A stretch of DNA of 64,000 bases. It comes from Thaumatotibia leucotreta (lineage: Eukaryota > Arthropoda > Insecta > Lepidoptera > Tortricidae). Location of the stretch: NCBI GenBank assembly GCA_025490895.1, contig JALPQI010001748.1:49631-113630 (forward strand), written 5' to 3'. The position numbers were made by a program, and so were the translations under genes. Below, piece by piece: positions 41,981-55,126 of the stretch. Within the stretch, counting starts at the first letter, position 1. Each line of letters starts with the position of its first letter. The notes beneath the pieces are model-generated. The model saw only the letters and a program-made list of their open reading frames with translations. It was not told the origin of the DNA and ran no database searches.

Positions 41981-42590
41981 CTGGAATCGAAAAAGATACT
42001 TAAAATAACTGCTTTTATCTACGAGCCCCGATGCAGTGGAGTTCGTCTAGTTCGAAACAATTTTTACAAATTTTTTAATATTTTAAAAATGATCACATTA
42101 TGCTAATGGTAAATTGTATGAACGTTAGTCATGGTTAATGTACTACATTTCAAGAGACACAACAATCTGAAGTACGCTTTTGTTGTTTAATAAATCGATT
42201 TTAACAAACCAGTGTCTAAATTATATTTTCGTTCACCACCGTAATTCCGCGCTTATAAGCTTGACGCAAAATTCGCAGTGCATCAGGTGTACCATGTCGT
42301 CTTTAATATTAATGGCGTTCTTTACATTCATTGATTATTTACAAAATTAAAAATTGTGGAAAAAAATTAAAAAAATACCTCTCGTAAAATAGTTTTTTTT
42401 TTAATTCTGATTTATTAAGTCCAAATATTTTATAAAGAAACTATTTTAGTACTACTATTGAATAGTGAAGGTTTTGTCTCTAAACCTTTTCCCCCGGATG
42501 AACGAGATAATCTCGAAAAACTGTCGGACTGGACGAGAACATATGCATCGGGGCTCGTACTACCATATCATAACTATCCTATGACTTAGG

Positions 42591-42885
42591 GAGTTCGGGC
42601 GTCGTCTCCAAGAACGAGGCCATGATCCCCGCTCCGGATCGTTCCTGGTGCAAAGGCTTCTTGCTATTGCGGTGCAGCGCGGAAATGCCGCTAGTTTGTT
42701 AGGCACCTTTGCACCGGGAATGTTGCGGGGTGGGTTATTTGACTGATTGGTGTTTAAATTGTTTTAGCTTTAAGGTTCTTTAGTTAAGTTTAGATTGATA
42801 TTATGGTATTTTGTGATTTTGGTTTTGTTTTTTAATTGTGTATTTTTTTTTATTAATAAATAATTATATTATCCTATTATATATT
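42591..42885 (+). mobile_element. 3' end of a retroelement with the last 51 codons of an ORF
   Basis: An open frame at 42591-42746 ends GRRLQERGHDPRSGSFLVQR, LLAIAVQRGNAASLLGTFAP then a stop, followed by a tail ttttgtgattttggttttgt…aattgtgtattttttttta. The same tail without the ORF is at about 38845-38940. The QRGNAASLLGT phrase recurs in lepidopteran mobile-element proteins, but I cannot name the family. Confidence 0.65.
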
Positions 42886-45789
42886 CAGAAGCGGTAATGT
42901 AATGACCTATATTAAGAAACCGGTGTCTGTGGCTGTATCATAATGTTAACATTAAAGTACACAGCATCATAATATTAATATTGAAGTATCGGTGTCAGTA
43001 CATTAATGTTAACATTATAAAGTCAACTTCCTTTAGTTTTTTTTTCAATACATATTTATTGTAGGATAATCTTACACATCATCATCATCATCATCAACAG
43101 CCTAATGATAGTAAATTGAGTAATTTAAACTGATTTGAATTGTTAGATTTAGAGGTATTTTACTTAGTGGATATCAATGTAAATAAAGGTAAATTATCAT
43201 TCTATACTACTACATCGTACATAATTAGGCATTAAACACTCGTGTGATCTTATTATGAAACTCGTCTACGGCGCGTTTCATAAAACCACACTCATGTTTA
43301 ATGCCTCTTATTATGCGCCGGCCACATAAATAACTATTATAGTCATAAACTTAGCCTTAGCCTGAGTGGCGAGCGACGAGCGGCGAGTATCCAAGGGATT
43401 TGAATTGAACAGCGTGGTAGGTACTCAGGCCACTCGTTGATGTGCATTTGTTAAACATGGACGCCAAATCTTGCCCGGGTTGAGCGTCAACTTAGGCCTT
43501 ACAAAGTGTAAACAGCGTGCACTCAGGCAGAGAAGCCTTATGCTCCGGCCACGACTTTGGTCTAAGGCGACCGGCTTAGCGGAAAACCATACGTGTGAGA
43601 GGGAGTACCCATATCGTTCGCTCGTCGTTGGTCGTCTTAGACCAATGTCGTGGCCTGGCCTTGACGTATGCTTTGTAGCGGGCAAAATCTCGACGTGAAT
43701 TTCTCAAAATAGGGAAGCGTCAAATGATTTAAGTACTTGACCTGTGATAAAATAAGAACAGTAGACTACATTGACTATAGTTTTATTGCTAAATTCTAAT
43801 TTTAAAATAAGTTATGACTTTGGGCAATTTTATCTAATAAAATGGCAAATGGACATTGTAAACATTGCCCAACCAAAAAATGCTTATACCACTCTATGAA
43901 ATAATCGACGGCTAAAGTTTTTTAGTGAATTATTACGTTGTTATTACCCCGCTCTTTTATTTTCCGCGTGGAAAATAATCGGCACCGATAACTACGCAGT
44001 CTATTCTACATAAATGATTTCAATTCAAAGAATATGTATGTTTTTATTTTTTCAAAACAAATAATACAATTTGCACAGTTTTGATTTAATTACTACACCA
44101 ATGTCTTGAACAAAAATTAAACTTTTTATTTACTTGAAACTGACAACCCATTTGCCAACTGCGTAAGTGAGCTTTGTATGAAAAAGAGCAAAAATGGGTA
44201 GGTAACATTGCCCAACCCCTTAATTTTAAATGGTTCACACTTATCCATGAGTTATAAAAAGGGAATGCTAAAATTGCCCAATAACATTGAGTGATTCTTG
44301 TATCATTGTCATACAAGCTCATGAAGCACTCATTTGAGGTGGGCAATGTTGCCCCAAACTCAAGATTACTTTGCCCGCCGTCTAAAACGCCAAAAATGTG
44401 GGTTAAACAACGATCTGTAAAATATTTCTACATGTGAGCCGATGCGTATGATCTCAGTGCACATACTGAGCAGAAGACAATTTTATATAGATACAGCACA
44501 CCAGAAAACCGAAATATTACAACCAAAAACTATCAATAAGTGTTGCCTAAAAACTAAAATAAAACCCACTAAAAAGAATAGAATCAATATCAAATCAGGT
44601 TTCTGTGATATTAAAATGTACGTATCTACAAGTAGCTGTCTGATGTGATGACGTCAATTTCTTGAGAGAAATTGGGCACCAGACCGTCTAGGGTATGATA
44701 TCGGGTGGCTGCGTAACTTAGGACAATATGTTAAGTAGGTATTAGAGGACGCACAGTATAAGCTCCATTTGCGCAATCTCGGGATGGGCCACTTAACACG
44801 GACTAGACTTACATATTTAACCCCGTGTTAGTTGCCTAACCCTAGAGCGTGCAAGTGAGGCTCAAATAGTTTACATTCGCTTTTGCTTATATTTATAGGT
44901 TAATACCTATAGAGGATATTGCGCATTAGTGACGTCATTGGTCATTATACGATTTTGAAAATAATGTCCTGTCCTGGTTTCTGTGTATTCCAAGACTTTT
45001 GGAGTCAATAATTATCTGTCAGTCGAAATTATGCTGTTATAGGTTTGTGAGGTCACAATTTAACACGAAAGGAAAAACGTTGAAAAGGTTAAAGGTTAAA
45101 TGCATATGTATATCAAACTGTACTTAGGTGTAAATAGTTACCTAATAGATGTCTAGGTGTAATTCTATCATGTCTCAATCAACGGTTTATAGTTACGTAG
45201 GCTTGATTAATTACTGCTGATTTGGAGTTAACTACTGGAATACAGTCTGTATTAATTATCTAGAACAATTGTTGGTATTCCGCGCAATTAAAATAACATA
45301 AACAATATAATTTACCTCCATATAAAAACAAATAAATACAAAAAACTTGAGTTGATTAATCAACTGTGATAATGGATAACAATTAATAAAATATGATAGT
45401 TAATAAGAATAAAGACTAAGTTTTTTGCGACAAACCCAGAATTCCTTTGCGGTAACACTAAAACTGGCCGATGAAATAAAAAAACTATTCCGAATCGATT
45501 TATAAAAAAAAAACTTCAATATAGGTCTGCTCCGCAGAAGCGATGATTGAGTAAACATAGCGAAAGTTCATCACGAAATCCTGATATCCTATCAAACAGG
45601 TAGTCTAGATTGAAATTTGTTCAGTGGAAGGCTAAGGTTGAACTCACCGATCTATTTACTTAATGGGCGACCGCGAACTCAAATCAATACACGAAAGTTT
45701 AGATAATCGCACAAGGTCCCATAGCGACAAGCACTGCATTTAGTCACTTTATACCCACGAATGCCAAATCAGCCGGGATAGGCAGAGTG

Positions 45790-45912
45790 AGACAAAACGC
45801 TAAGCGAAGCGACGCGACACAAACGCAGCGCCCAAGAGCCAGGGCGGGAATGCGCTTGCAGCCTCCGCTCGCCCGGCTCCCGCCCTGCCGCTTAAAACCA
45901 GACAGCCCTATG
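45790..45912. other. GC-rich patch in the 5' region
   Basis: About 120 bp, much richer in G+C than its surroundings, with the inverted pair agggcggga / tcccgccct and several CpGs. Lies about 3.8 kb upstream of the first recognised coding exon. It could be a promoter or 5' untranslated exon region of the channel gene, or a repeat; nothing seen decides this. Confidence 0.25.
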
Positions 45913-46964
45913 TTGCGATAGAGATTGTAAGCATTTGGGACTTTTTCGCTTTTCGTCGATGGCCTGCAACCCGTCGGCCGACTGAGACTTCGCTACGCGT
46001 GTTCTCAAACAATAATAGAGCAATCGGCGACCTAGTCGGCTGACCTACCTTCTGACACACTGTATTACCAAGTTAGTCTAGCGGGTATTTTCAAGTTTGT
46101 ATGGGGTTTGGATTATCTTTATTCTTCTGCACTAGGTAGTGCTATAGCGTACATTTATGTGCAAAGTGCACGCCTAGATCAAAACAGTATTTTTTGATCT
46201 ACGAACTTTGTAGATCACGAATATACATAAACTAAAAAATACATTTTGAGTTACAACTGTTTTGAATAGGTGTGCGAAACATGCATGAAGATTATCGTGA
46301 TTGTAACAAAATTTACATGGATAATAATATTGCTCTTCAACAATAGGTAAACACTAGATACATTTTGTTTTCATTTGTATCATCTTATTTTTCTTATATT
46401 TACCTCATTTTATTTTTTGGTATTTACTAGCAAAACGGATTAATTACATAAGTAGGTATGCTCTTTGCTGCATTAACGCAAAAATTACATTCTGTAGGTA
46501 CTTATTAGGTAATTAATTAATCTAAATTAGAACAATCTGATAGCTTAATACCGTATACGGTATCCCATTTATGCGAATCCATAGACCGAAGGGTATCCAA
46601 ATCCATTAGTACTAAGCCCACAAACTGCGTCACAATGTGTGCAGTACGTGCGATGTGTTATTCAACAACAATGTGCACGCATGAACTGTCAAATGCTTTT
46701 ATGAATAATCAACATACAGTTTTCAATCAAGCCACTCTTTATTTATTTACACATTTTTCCTGTACCCTGAAAACGTCAGTTTTCATATCGTGGCAAAATA
46801 TTGAAATAAAATTGTTTGCATTCCATTTACTAACTAGATATTTTTTTATTTTTGCTCTTGCTGTTAACTCTAACTAACAAGTAACAGACAAATATGATGG
46901 GTAAATCATTATGTTTATTCAAACGTTCATGAAAACATGAACGTCAGACTAAAACCTTTATTCA

Positions 46965-47030
46965 ATCATCACTGCTGAACATAGGCCTCCCCCAAAGATT
47001 GCCACAATGACCGCAATGCCACACTCTTTA
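46965..47030 (-). mobile_element. LINE 3' tail fragment, reverse orientation
   Basis: Reverse complement reads ggcaatctttgggggaggcc, tatgttcagcagtgatg, the same kind of tail as at 36470 and 56963. Confidence 0.7.
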
Positions 47031-47080
47031 TTCAATAAACAAGTATATTATGATAACCTGATAACTCAGTACAGAGGTCC

Positions 47081-47187
47081 GTTTCTCGAGAGCTTGTAAC
47101 TAGTAATACAAGTGGAAGTCTCTTTTTAACACAATTAATTAGATAGGGACTTCCGCTTGTATTACAAGTTACAAGCTTTCTAGAAAT
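47081..47187. mobile_element. Palindromic element
   Basis: tttctcgagagcttgtaact, agtaatacaagtggaagtc at the left; gacttccgcttgtattacaa, gttacaagctttctagaaa at the right. Confidence 0.8.
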
Positions 47188-48386
47188 AGGCCCCAGATGT
47201 CCGTACATGTGTATGTGCGTTATCTGTACGAACAGCAGTCCTAATAGCAAGCCAAGCTCAACGTAATATAATATATTGCTAGTATCGTTCGTAGACAAAA
47301 GGCAGGCAAATACATCGATCGGATGTGCGCTAGGCGGTCCGCGTTATGTTCCAAACGCTTAACAAGTCGACTATCCGAGAGAACCACTACACGACCACTG
47401 TCAATTGTTTCAGACTTCAGTTTCCATTAAAATGGTTCCTAAGCGAACTTATCTTGAACCACAAACACCAAAGCCTGCAGCTAAAGGCTAAATTAAGACT
47501 CCGTCGTCTGTTTGATCGTAAACAACCGTAGGCTCCATATAGGGGATGCAACTGTTTACTTTGCTAGTTGCCATCCAATTAACTACTGAGAATGCGTTCT
47601 AATTGTATATTGAACTGGCAAATAACCCCTTTTCCGTTTGAGAGCAAGCCTGAGAATAAAATAAGAGAAAAGGATGACTGGATAAGTCAGGTTGGATATT
47701 TAGGGTAGCTATATATCTATCATAATTCAAATTCTACATAGCAATAGAGTATATCGACAAATCAAAGCATGTGAGTGGCTGGTAAATACATCACTGACAT
47801 AACTGAAATAATATTAAGAAGGGCTGTGTAAATACCAATTTTTAGAAGCTTATAAAGTATTAATTAAGATCTAAACGATCTTTAAGTTATTAAATACCGC
47901 ACATTGTAATTTAAGTATTGTCTTGTCTACACAAATAAGTTTTTTTTGTATTTTGAATGCCTCACAAAGACAGTGGTACGATCTGATTGATCTGTTATTC
48001 AAGTATACTTTGTGCCAGTATATGCTCCATATACTTTGTAACTTTTCCATGACTATTTCAGATTTTATAGTCGTCATTTAGTATTTTAACCAAATCTATA
48101 AATAAGTTCAGGTTCTGTGATAAATCGATAACACGCTATGCATTCGATTCCACTGAAAGAATAAAACTTATTTAAGGAGCATCTATTATCTTGAAGTTTA
48201 TTTTTAGTATCTACATATACATATTTATTAAGTTGAAGTTTTAAGAAATACAATTTAGTAGTTTGAATTTCATTAACCTATTTCGTCATTAAATATATCA
48301 CAAGCATAAGAAGTCAATTCCACTGGACAATTTAAAACGTAGTAATGCGTATTTTGATGAATAATAAATCTCCTCAAACTAAACTC

Positions 48387-48532
48387 ACCCCCTTGTTCAT
48401 AAGTGTCTCCTAACTTAGCAAGCCGATAAGTATTGTTTGTTCCTTTAAGTCTTATAGACATATTCATAAGATTGAAAGGGTCAAACAGATATACGGGCGT
48501 GCTACATCAGAAGACGTTTATATATAAGGTGG
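48387..48532. mobile_element. Palindromic MITE, family B (copy B5)
   Basis: cacccccttgttcataagtg…agcaagccgataagtattgt on the left; the right arm is decayed but still ends agacgtttatatataaggtg. Confidence 0.8.
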
Positions 48533-49133
48533 TTACTTTACACCAAACCCCTTAAGGTAACGAAAGTAAAGCTGGCTTCGCTTTCTAAAATCATTGTACA
48601 ATAGAAAGCGTGAACATGAAATGTGAACACAAATGTTACACTGTAAAAGTTATCGACAGAAACTGACATCACAAGTACCTATGCGACTTGAAAAGCGTGG
48701 AAAGCTTTCAAAACATGCTTCTTTACTTCCGAGGTTATTTCTGCCCTCGTCCGGGGTGGCGCAGTCTCGTTCGTTTTAGGGCACATCCTAATAATAGACT
48801 TGAAAAATACTCGTTCCTCGCGAGCATTGTGTGAGATTTTAACTGAGTATTCCAGACGTAAAAGAGTCAATCTCTTTAATTACGTCACTGGTTGCTATGT
48901 ACGTCACCCTTAAAATCATAGTTTTATAGCATTAAAAAATTAGCTCAAGTAACGTCAATGTCAAAGTAACGTTATTAATCAGATTGTAAGACTTTTTTAA
49001 TAACTTTTCACTTTGACATGGTTCTAGAGTGGCTTTCAAACAAGAGTGGGTTCCAATTGGTTGACGGAACCTATCAAAGGCAATACATTATTTACTAAAA
49101 GAAAATGTGTTTACTTTCTCAGGATATGTAACT

Positions 49134-49243
49134 TATGATCAGAGATCGGATTTTTGTGCGACATGACATCTCATACTAAATGTCATCAAAATGACGTAAG
49201 TCACTAAGAATGTCGCAAATCCATCCGATCTCTGCTTATGATG
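49134..49243. mobile_element. Palindromic element
   Basis: tatgatcagagatcggattt at the left and aatccatccgatctctgctt, atgat at the right, with gcgacat…atgtcgc inside. Confidence 0.75.
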
Positions 49244-49666
49244 CAATTTCAATGCTTCCTTGTAACATGCTAAGTTAAATATTCAAAATATCTCCTTGTT
49301 ATATGAGTTAACTTTGACCGAGAATTCGAATAAGCTGCTTGTCTGTAAACCCGATTATGCTTTGGTAGAAGATCGGAGAATGCCTCGCCCTACCATGAGC
49401 TGCCGCTACTAACGAGAACTTACTTTCTATCCGGCTCGCTCGCACCAATACGCGAGTACGAGTGGGATGGATAGAAAGTAGTCCGCGATAATAACTTACT
49501 GGTACGGCTATAGCTTGCAATTTCGCGCTGGCATTCGAAATGTGGCTAGTTTATAGTTCAAAGAAACATCCCTTGTGTTAGTATTAGCAAATTCTTGTGC
49601 TGTATAAAGTGTACAGTCGCCAGCAGATATATCCGAGCGGCCAGGATGGTCATAAATATCTGAGCA

Positions 49667-49818
49667 GGGTGCTTAGACAAGTTGCCGATAGCTAACGCTT
49701 AATCGTCAATCGTAAAAGGAGAGGCAGATCTATTTGTCGCACTAATATGAAAGAGTTACAGAGGGAAAAGTACGATACGCTACAAAGCGTTAGCGATAGG
49801 CAACTTGGCTAAGCATCC
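49667..49818. mobile_element. Inverted-repeat element, family E (copy E1)
   Basis: gggtgcttagacaagttgcc, gatagctaacgctt at the left; aaagcgttagcgataggcaa, cttggctaagcatcc at the right. A second copy is at 54551. Confidence 0.86.
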
Positions 49819-49837
49819 TGTAGGCTTAACAAAATAC

Positions 49838-50071
49838 TAAAGCTAGGCGTCCGCAGACCCGAATAGTACGCATCGGACGCATCGCATTTAGTATTCTTTG
49901 TATAGAAAATCATACAAGTGCGTCGACTGTTCCGCTCCGTACGTTTCGTAATATCAGTGGAAGAAATGCGATGCGATGCGTCCGATGCGTACGATACGAA
50001 CATGTGGACGCCTGGCTTAAATGCGATGCGTCCGATGCGTATGAATCGGGTCTGTGGACGCCTAGCTTTAG
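49838..50071. mobile_element. TIR element with about 52-bp arms
   Basis: taaagctaggcgtccgcaga, cccgaatagtacgcatcgga at the left; tccgatgcgtatgaatcggg, tctgtggacgcctagcttta at the right. The gcatcggacgcatcgcattt block occurs in both orientations and again internally. Confidence 0.85.
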
Positions 50072-51136
50072 AAGAGGTTAAGCAATATGCAATTTGCATT
50101 GATGTACTTGTTAGTCTTTAATATCAAGATGTAAACTAGTGTCATGTCATAAAATGTACTCAAGAATAGAAAACATTACATAGGGACAGACAGACGGGGA
50201 CAGCTTCTTTGTTTTGTACGATGTAGTGATGATTGGTCAATTAGTAATTATTTTTATTGAGAATACTTGAACTGTAAGGAAAAACTGTAGTGATTCAACG
50301 TATTTGTTTACAATAAAAAAAAGGTTGACAGTTTAGTTTGGTTCCTTTGTATGGTTATTATTGAAAAAAAATGTCCCTTTATTTACACAGGGTACTCACG
50401 ATGCATCCATAGCGAGGAGTCTTGCATTTGTAATATGACCAACTCACTTATATAATCCACTGTAAAATGTGTTGACTGTATATTACAACAATTTCAAATT
50501 GATGCACTGCAGTTTATAATTTGAACGAATTTAACTAAACGAAAAAAGCGACCTCACTCGAAATAAAATTGGATTAATAAATGAATGCTTGTGTAGGTAG
50601 ATGGATTTTAAAATCACCTTCATATTGCTATCGTGTTTTTTTCCTTTTGAAATGTAAATTGGCCTACCTAACTATCATATCAATATAAGTGTAGTTGCCG
50701 ATTTCAAAGAATAAACTTTTGACAGTTTAGAAATGAGCCTTATATATGTGACGTTAAAACAATCGAAAAAATGGTGAGTCTTACATATTTATAAGGATTA
50801 ATCTATAACTGACAAGAGTTCATTATTAGAAATCGGCAACTATACTATAATATGCGTCGATCTTTGAGGTAGATTTAACAATAAATAACAATTATTGAAT
50901 GTGACTGCCTAGTATCTTGAAGATGTTTCTATGGATATTGTTTATAGAAACTAGAAAAGGCGGGAAAGTAGGGTGACCAGTACTGAAAAGTGCATTTTAG
51001 CCGTCATAGATTAGGCAAACAGTGTTGCCACTCTCATTTATTTAGGCTTCGAATGACGGTACAGTTGGTTAATATTACCTATGCAGTCATACGTTTATCT
51101 TAGCATTTTATGACGTTTCTTATGAAATAATCCCAG

Positions 51137-51254
51137 TGGCCTATACCACAAAACTTTACAAGCTTACAATTCTACAAAATTGTCAACTTTTTGTATGGGA
51201 ATTTGTAAAATTTTGTAGAATTGTACGCTTGTAAAGTTTTGCGGTATAGGGGCC
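51137..51254. mobile_element. Palindromic element
   Basis: tggcctataccacaaaactt, tacaagcttacaattctac at the left; gtagaattgtacgcttgtaa, agttttgcggtataggggcc at the right. Directly abuts MITE A5. Confidence 0.83.
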
Positions 51255-51395
51255 AGGTCGTGATTACAATGGTGAGTTTTTACGTAAGTTGTAGGGACGG
51301 AGCTATATTAAGGAATGAGGAATATCGATATCTCTTTCCTTAGTTCTGTACCTATATCTTACTAAAAAACTCACAGATGGTGTAATCCCGGGCCT
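51255..51395. mobile_element. Palindromic MITE, family A (copy A5)
   Basis: Arms gggccaggtcgtgattacaa (partly flank) and gatggtgtaatcccgggcc with the core tacgtaagttgtagggacgg. It is the only family A copy outside the recognised gene body. Confidence 0.85.
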
Positions 51396-52388
51396 ATACC
51401 TACCGATCGGAATCCTATTCATCCCTAACATGCAAACAAAATAACAGTCATTTCGATTGTGTTACGGTAAGGTAGTCATACAAACTAAATACCTATTATA
51501 TGGATAACTTCTATAAAGCCCTTTTGCGATCGTCCCATCTCTAGAGTGTAAACTGTAATTCAATTACTAAATTTTCAGCGGACGTGTGTTATAAATTTTA
51601 TAATAACTTGTCTAAATTTTTGCGTATAAAATATCGCGATTCGAAAAAGCCATTGCAAATGAACGAATATCAAATTAAAACGAACTCGATTGAAATAGAA
51701 AGCTCGAAAAATATTTGCGCAACACTTTAGAGTTAAATTACTGGAAATGAAACGCGTCTCCACTAGGTAGCCGAGATTTTTTTGCATACCTTGATACCTG
51801 ACTCGGTTGCTAGCGAGCCTCGAGTTTCAAAGGTTAGTTTTGCGAGAATTTATCGAGAGCTCCGTGAAGCATCTCGCTGTAACGCTGGTATGCCTGCATA
51901 CTCGTGTATACAATGTTCAATGTCGAATATTTGTGTAAAAGTGCATGCTATTGCGCATAGATTTTATACTCAGTTTTAAGCTTCTTGAATAGTTTCATCA
52001 TTGCGCAATTTTAAAGTGCCATTTCATAATATTATGAAAATCTTGCAGTAAGCTCGCAAAATAGAAAATAACGTTAGAAATAATACAAAAAATAGAAATT
52101 CTAGGTAGATCAGATATATCGTGGTGACTACGGTGCTTGAAAATATCTGTGCGCTACGCGTGCGACTATGACAAGAGGTCGTTAATTTATTTTTATACAA
52201 ATCTTAAAGGCCTAGGCCGGCAAAGTGCTCTTTTTTACTGGAATACTATGCATTGTGTTGTTTTAGTCCAGCTTATTTTATACATAATGTACCTATGCCA
52301 AGGTATGTAAATTTTATAAATTGTGACATTTGAGATCTCACGTTACGTTTAGTCTTTACGTCATCGAGTTGACGAAAAAACTTACCGG

Positions 52389-52530
52389 TATGCTTAGCAT
52401 ATGATTGGTACGTCAGTATGTCGCGCGAGATAGGTTTCCATCTTTTTCTAACAATGTGAATAAAAGAGGGACGAATAGTCTATCTTGCGGCGACATACTG
52501 TCACACCAATCCTGTGCTTAGCCTACAGGC
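52389..52530. mobile_element. Palindromic MITE, family D (copy D5)
   Basis: tatgcttagcatatgattgg at the left and ccaatcctgtgcttagccta at the right, with cgcgagatag and gcggcgacatactgtcac inside. Confidence 0.85.
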
Positions 52531-53036
52531 TGTCGAAAACGGAGTTCATTACTTAATAACTTAAATTATTTCTGTTACCCATTGCATATTTTAATTAAAA
52601 CTCCAGTTCACTCATTTTGCATTTTAAAATACCAATATTTATTCCGTCAGGATTTAATATGTTCGACAAAAATCTGCAGGAGGATTTACAATATTTACAT
52701 CCAATTTGCGTTTAAGTTCGTTGAAGCGTTAAGTTACCTATAATAAAACAAATTTCAGTTTTCATCATACAGAGTGGATATATTGGATATTTATTTTCAT
52801 TAGTGATATTTTAAACTTTTACATATTTATAAATGAATCGCACAATACAATTGCATTACTAATATCACCGATTGCTTTGAAAAATCTAGCACAGTGTGGG
52901 AGCGTACAAAAAATACTTCGAAGTTCTGAGGCCTTGGTTCGACGTCGCCATTAGCCGCATACTGCGGTTTCCCATAGTTAGTTTCTTTCTATGGGATGCT
53001 GTGTATGCCGCATGGCGTCGAATAAGCTTGCAAGTT

Positions 53037-53178
53037 TCGGTAACGCTAGGTTTACTCGATACGTAAAGCGGGCCATCGCGCTCGCTTCAATATGCCAGTA
53101 AGAGCGCGATAGGATGCATTACGTATCGAGTAAAACCTAACGTATCCTATACCTACTTTCCAAAGCATGGTACAGCTA
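53037..53178. mobile_element. Inverted-repeat element, family F (copy F3)
   Basis: ggtaacgctaggtttactcg, atacgtaaagcggg at the left and ttacgtatcgagtaaaacct, aacgta at the right. Directly adjacent to the element at 53180. Confidence 0.82.
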
Positions 53179-53179
53179 C

Positions 53180-53500
53180 AGCAGTGTTATTCACTGAGGA
53201 AACCGCCTTGCTGTCAGTGTTGTGTCAGCGTTGCGGCAGCGTCGAGCCTAAAAATGGTATTCACTAATGTACTTTAAACGACACTAGTGCTGGAACTACA
53301 CTGCGTCGAGATTTTGACGTTTAATGTACGAAATTCGTATTCTCTAATGAAAAACAGCGACGAACTCGCCCACAACCTCGCTCACAGCCTCGATTCCTAA
53401 TGTCAAATAAAACAGCTAGGATTTTAGACAAGGCTGTCTCGACGTCGAGCTCGTTGACGAACGCAGCGTCGAATGTGTGAATAAGAGAATAGCATAGCAG
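53180..53500 (+). mobile_element. 321-bp dispersed element, family H (copy H2)
   Basis: cagcagtgttattcactgag through aataagagaatagcatagca, inverted relative to H1. H1 has an extra 20-odd bases near its middle and H2 an extra tgtgtcagcgttg-type segment at its left end. Confidence 0.85.
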
Positions 53501-53620
53501 GGCCTAAGGGTGTGCTCATTAAAGCTGTTTACAGGTTTATATTTCCTTTCGCTATTATTTTGTTGTTCTAAAACCAATGTACCTACTAATTATTATGGCT
53601 ACAGACGAGCGCAGTAGACG

Positions 53621-53673
53621 CCACGCCGTGGGCGGGTGCCGGCGCCGGCGGGCTTGATCCGCCCACGGCGTGG
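53621..53673. repeat. GC-rich perfect hairpin
   Basis: 15-bp arms ccacgccgtgggcgg / ccgcccacggcgtgg around a 23-bp GC-rich loop containing ggcgccggcg. It stands out in AT-rich surroundings. Confidence 0.75.
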
Positions 53674-54550
53674 TTGACAGCGTCAATAGTAACAAAGCAA
53701 ACAGGTACCGTAATAAATAAGTACTTAAATAACGACCTCGGACCTACCAATCAGATCGGCTCGTGACGTACGGTTAACTATTGATTCCTAAGGTAACCAA
53801 CTGTCTGAACATTCTTTTTTGTGTTGTCGAACATATATAATGAAACTAATAATTAAGTATTAATTTGCTTGATCTTTTTCTTTATAAGTTGGAGGGTGTT
53901 GTTTATTTTCAGTAGTTTTAAGGAAAATGTCTCATAACGATTTGGACAGTTGGAAAAATACGCGTTGGCTATTTTAGACTGAGTTAACATATATCAAAAT
54001 TAATCAAACCGGATGAAGGACAGTTGGGTACCCTTCCTTGTTAGAATGTCCGGGAAGATGTATTATGTAGACTGCTAGTAGCTACTTAGTAATTTCCGAG
54101 CCTCAGAAGTAAGCTCGGCAGGGATTGTTCAGTCATGCACGTGCCTTTCGATAAATTCACCATGAAATATATTTTTTAGGCTCTAGTGCGAGAAGTGTGT
54201 CATTTTACGTCAGGTGCAGAACTTCGGAGGGCCATCTGTACTAAAAAACGTCGTACGAGACACGTGCAAAAACGAAATTCGTAACTCGTGTCGATTTAAA
54301 ACACTCCCTATCGGTCGTGTTTTAAAACATCGCCACTCGTTTCTAATTTCATGTTTTTCGCACTTGTGTCTTAATGTACTAATTTATATTTTATTTTGAA
54401 TTCTTGGTGCTGTACTGTTGTGACAGGTATGTACATACAAACGATCGGGGGCTCACAAATATCTATTATCATGGCGTTAGAATACATATTCAGATATTAC
54501 CGAGCACGACGGTTGCTCCAATATATCTAATAGTGACTGTACACGGTCCA

Positions 54551-54708
54551 GGGTGCTTAGACAAGTTGCCAATCGCTAACGCTTAATCGTCAATCGTAAA
54601 CGAAAGGTAGCTAACTGTCTTTGTCGCACTAACATGAAACATGAAAGAGAGGGAAAACTACGATACGCTACAAAGCGGTAGCTATTAGCAACTTGGCTAA
54701 GCATCCAG
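54551..54708. mobile_element. Inverted-repeat element, family E (copy E2)
   Basis: gggtgcttagacaagttgcc, aatcgctaacgctt at the left; gcggtagctattagcaactt, ggctaagcatcc at the right. It shares the middle segment tcgtcaatcgtaaa with E1. Confidence 0.86.
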
Positions 54709-54997
54709 TTGTGATCACTCGCAACTGGACCCACAATTCCCACTCGTGAAGGCAGGTTACTACTGCGTTTCTGCGTTGGTAATGATGGTTGACTAGCTTG
54801 GATAAAAGTCGTTGAATAGTTCGAACATATCGATGCATTTTAACTTCTGAATTGTGCATTGTCACAACTGTCATCTATTGTGCAATGTTTGAAGGGTTTG
54901 GCTTCATTATGACTGTGATAAAGTGGTTTTACAGTTTCGCTTGGTTACCGGTCAGTGTTCACCTCTTCCAAACATGTACTTTTATTATACGACCTGG

Positions 54998-55126
54998 GGT
55001 GTTACCATGACGTACTAACGCGATTCAATTTAGATTCACGGAAAGGGACTGAAATATACGATTCGTATAGCCTTCTCCCTTTCTCTCGACCTAAGTTGAG
55101 TCGCATTAGTACGTCATGGTGGCAAC
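54998..55126. mobile_element. Inverted-repeat element
   Basis: ggtgttaccatgacgtacta, acgcgattcaatttag at the left; ctaagttgagtcgcattagt, acgtcatggtggcaac at the right. Confidence 0.8.

Noticed and set aside
43425..43698. Overlapping open frames of 75-86 codons on both strands
   Set aside because: They lie in an inverted-repeat element (ccggccacgactttggtcta … tagaccaatgtcgtggcctg), and open frames on both strands are expected from the palindrome. No protein family features.
45790..45912. Definite promoter or CpG island for the channel gene
   Set aside because: Only a short GC-rich patch with an inverted repeat. No core-promoter motif or linked exon could be shown, so it is listed only as a low-confidence candidate.
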